Source: Candidatus Gerdarchaeota archaeon (GTDB taxonomy: Archaea > Asgardarchaeota > Heimdallarchaeia > JABLTI01). Taken from it: a stretch of DNA of 6,951 nt. Positions 5,356-6,951 of the stretch are shown here, in pieces. The position numbers were made by a program, and so were the translations under genes. The notes beneath the pieces were generated by a model that saw only the letters and a list, made by a program, of their open reading frames with translations, did no database searches and was not told where the DNA came from. How positions within the stretch are numbered: position 1 is the first letter of the stretch; each line of letters opens with the position of its first letter. The stretch covers positions 1 through 6,951 of the forward strand of contig JAEORM010000279.1 in the NCBI GenBank assembly GCA_016840905.1, read 5' to 3'.

Positions 5356-6783
5356 TTGTTTGATATACTTCGATATGGACTTGATATAGGTGAAAAATCA
5401 GGTGCTGATTATGTCGAAGCTCGATTTGATGATCTCCAATTACGCACATTAGGTATAGAGAATCAAAAGATAAAAGAAACAGACCTTAATCGTAGAAGAG
5501 GAATAGGTATAACTGCTTATTACAAAGGTGTTTCAGGATTCTCATATACGGGAAGTCTCGAGAGAGATGCTGTGAAAAAATGTGTCGAAAATGCTTTAGG
5601 GATTGCAAAGGCTTCTGCAGAATTAGCAACCATTAAACTTAATTTTGACTCACGAGAAAAAACGACTAAGGTCCATGACCTCAAATTACCAATAAAGAAA
5701 CATCCAATGGATTTTGATTTGAGTTATAAGTTAGATTTGATGGAACGAGTCGAGAAAGCTGCGTTAGCTGATGTAGATTGGATAAAATCCACTCGAGCTT
5801 ATTATGGTGAGTTCTATGGCACAAAATATTTCATGAATACCGATGGTGATGAAATATCATGGAATCCATTGGTAGTTGATTTACGAATCAGTGTAACTGC
5901 TTCAGCAACAACTGGAGATGCCCTAGTTAGAGGACAAAATAGTGCCGGTGGGTCAAAGGGACTAGAATTATTTGAGAAGAAAGATACAACACCAGAAGTA
6001 TTGGGTGAAAAAGCTCATGAATGGGCAAAAGAGCAAAGAGATGCAAAAGCTTCTCCCGCAGGAAAATTTAGAGCATTATGCGACAATCAATTAAGCGGAG
6101 TATTAGCCCATGAGTCATTTGGTCATTGTGCTGAAGCTGATTTTGTATTAACAAATTCAACAGTGCTCATAAATCGATTGAATGAGAAAATAGGTACAGA
6201 AAAAGTAACAATAATTGATGAAGGTACACCAAATGAAAAATACAATGGCTTCTGGTTACCTTACGATGACGAAGGAACAAAAACAACAAAGACAGTGCTA
6301 GTAGAAGATGGACAATTGAAAGGATATTTACATAGCAGAGCATCAGCAAAGATATTAGGACAAAAACCAACAGGAAATGCTAGAGCAATACACTATCGAT
6401 ATAACCCAATACCAAGAATGAAAAATACTTATTTCGCAGCTGGCGACCTTACAGAAGAAGAAGCAATAGAACAATTAAAAGAAGGAATATACGCAATACA
6501 AACCTCAGGAGGACAAGTGAGTCCAACAGAAGGAACATTCCTATTCAAAGCTGTAAGAGGGTATTGGATAGAAAATGGTGAAATAAAATACCCAATAAAA
6601 GATGTTACGATAAAAGGTGAACTATTAGCATTATTAAATAATGTAGAAGGAGTAACCAAAGATTTGAAAATATCAAGTGGGTATTACGGAGGATGTGGAA
6701 AAAGTGAACAATTCCCCTTACCTGTTGGCTTAGGTTCCGGTAAAATCCTTTTCAGCGAGGCTATGTTTGGAGGCGAACAATAA
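5356..6783 (+). CDS. tldD: TldD family metallopeptidase
   Basis: This 475-residue protein belongs to the TldD/PmbA family (family length about 450-480, so complete). Family knowledge: TldD is the zinc-bearing catalytic partner of a TldD-TldE assembly that cleaves unfolded or small peptides inside a closed chamber; in bacteria it takes part in peptide maturation and antitoxin turnover. The zinc motif is HESFGH at residues 252-257 (6109-6126), followed by AEAD. The C-terminal Cys447 in GGCGKSEQ is the expected third ligand, and the typical glycine-rich end follows. The N-terminal domain (1-230) has the family's YVEARF.D and R.GIGITAY segments. The start is TTG at 5356, supported by GGTGA at 5345-5349, 6 nt upstream. 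The protein is cytoplasmic, with no signal or membrane helix. tldE begins 1 nt after the stop, so the two are co-transcribed and probably translationally coupled. Confidence 0.95.
   Translation: MFDILRYGLDIGEKSGADYVEARFDDLQLRTLGIENQKIKETDLNRRRGIGITAYYKGVSGFSYTGSLERDAVKKCVENALGIAKASAELATIKLNFDSREKTTKVHDLKLPIKKHPMDFDLSYKLDLMERVEKAALADVDWIKSTRAYYGEFYGTKYFMNTDGDEISWNPLVVDLRISVTASATTGDALVRGQNSAGGSKGLELFEKKDTTPEVLGEKAHEWAKEQRDAKASPAGKFRALCDNQLSGVLAHESFGHCAEADFVLTNSTVLINRLNEKIGTEKVTIIDEGTPNEKYNGFWLPYDDEGTKTTKTVLVEDGQLKGYLHSRASAKILGQKPTGNARAIHYRYNPIPRMKNTYFAAGDLTEEEAIEQLKEGIYAIQTSGGQVSPTEGTFLFKAVRGYWIENGEIKYPIKDVTIKGELLALLNNVEGVTKDLKISSGYYGGCGKSEQFPLPVGLGSGKILFSEAMFGGEQ
6769..6773 (+). promoter_or_regulatory. 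Ribosome-binding site for tldE inside the end of tldD
   Basis: GGAGG lies within the last codons of tldD, 11 nt before the tldE ATG. It fixes the tldE start and indicates translation from the same message. Confidence 0.7.
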
Positions 6784-6784
6784 A

Positions 6785-6951
6785 ATGACCTTTGATACTT
6801 TAAAAGATGACTTACTTTCTTTAGCAGATACAGGATTAAAACACGCGAAAAGCAAAGGTGCTGATCAAGCAGAAATTTATGTTTCTAGTCAGAGCGTTTT
6901 GAATGTTCGTAGTCAATCTGGTATGATTGATGCTCGTGATGGTTTAAATGA
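6785..6951 (+). CDS. tldE: TldE/PmbA, N-terminal part, cut by window end
   Basis: The first 55 residues of the second member of the TldD/TldE pair are present. They start MTFDTLKDDLLSLADTGL, followed by AKSKGADQAEIYVSSQ, the helix then strand G(A)D.AE(I)YV that opens PmbA/TldE proteins, and then a second strand with VRSQSGMIDAR. TldE is the non-zinc structural and substrate-gating subunit that pairs with TldD; the zinc motif's absence cannot be checked because the gene runs off the window. The ATG at 6785 lies 1 nt after the tldD stop and is served by the GGAGG at 6769. Position next to tldD and the N-terminal motif together make the call strong; PmbA and TldE are names for the same family. 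Confidence 0.88.
   Translation, partial: MTFDTLKDDLLSLADTGLKHAKSKGADQAEIYVSSQSVLNVRSQSGMIDARDGLN

Noticed and set aside
6167..6659. Minus-strand open frames within tldD (6167-6370 and 6429-6659)
   Set aside because: They lie opposite conserved tldD sequence and arise from its purine-rich, A-ending codons, which remove minus-strand stops.
1..6951. CRISPR array, insertion sequence, tRNA or toxin-antitoxin module
   Set aside because: No regularly spaced repeats, transposase motifs, terminal inverted repeats or cloverleaf-like sequence were seen on either strand.

Overview
This is a strongly A+T-rich, gene-dense window that looks archaeal. The archaeal signs are Shine-Dalgarno sites ahead of ATG and TTG starts, T-run terminators without G+C stems, TATA-like boxes, and a tldD-tldE pair. 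The weakly conserved small proteins and the atypical aconitase-family pair would fit an uncultured lineage such as an Asgard group, but nothing here proves the phylum.

Layout. (1) 1-1059: the 3' part of an aconitase-superfamily large subunit (LeuC/HacA-like) and its complete small subunit (LeuD/HacB-like), 12 nt apart, followed by a pyrimidine/T-run terminator. (2) 1153-1926: two convergent orphan genes 6 nt apart, a small helical protein on the plus strand and a two-pass membrane protein on the minus strand. (3) 2048-2734: a HEAT-repeat-like protein, divergent from the membrane protein across a shared 121-nt promoter region. (4) 2859-4274: an M48 (HtpX-like) membrane zinc metallopeptidase split by one in-frame TAA, and carrying an EF-hand-like loop. 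(5) 4378-4581 and 4725-5150: a six-cysteine small protein and an unrecognised 141-residue protein. (6) 5356-6951: tldD (complete) and the start of tldE/pmbA, 1 nt apart, behind a 205-nt leader with an imperfect inverted repeat.

Two clear functional modules can be read. One is an isopropylmalate/homoaconitate-type dehydratase of uncertain substrate. The other is the TldD/TldE peptidase. The M48 gene adds a second proteolysis gene nearby, with no evidence that it works with TldDE. The points most worth a second look are the in-frame stop in an otherwise intact M48 reading frame and the EF-hand-like loop inside the same protein. I found no tRNA, rRNA, CRISPR array, insertion sequence or convincing multi-gene novel system.
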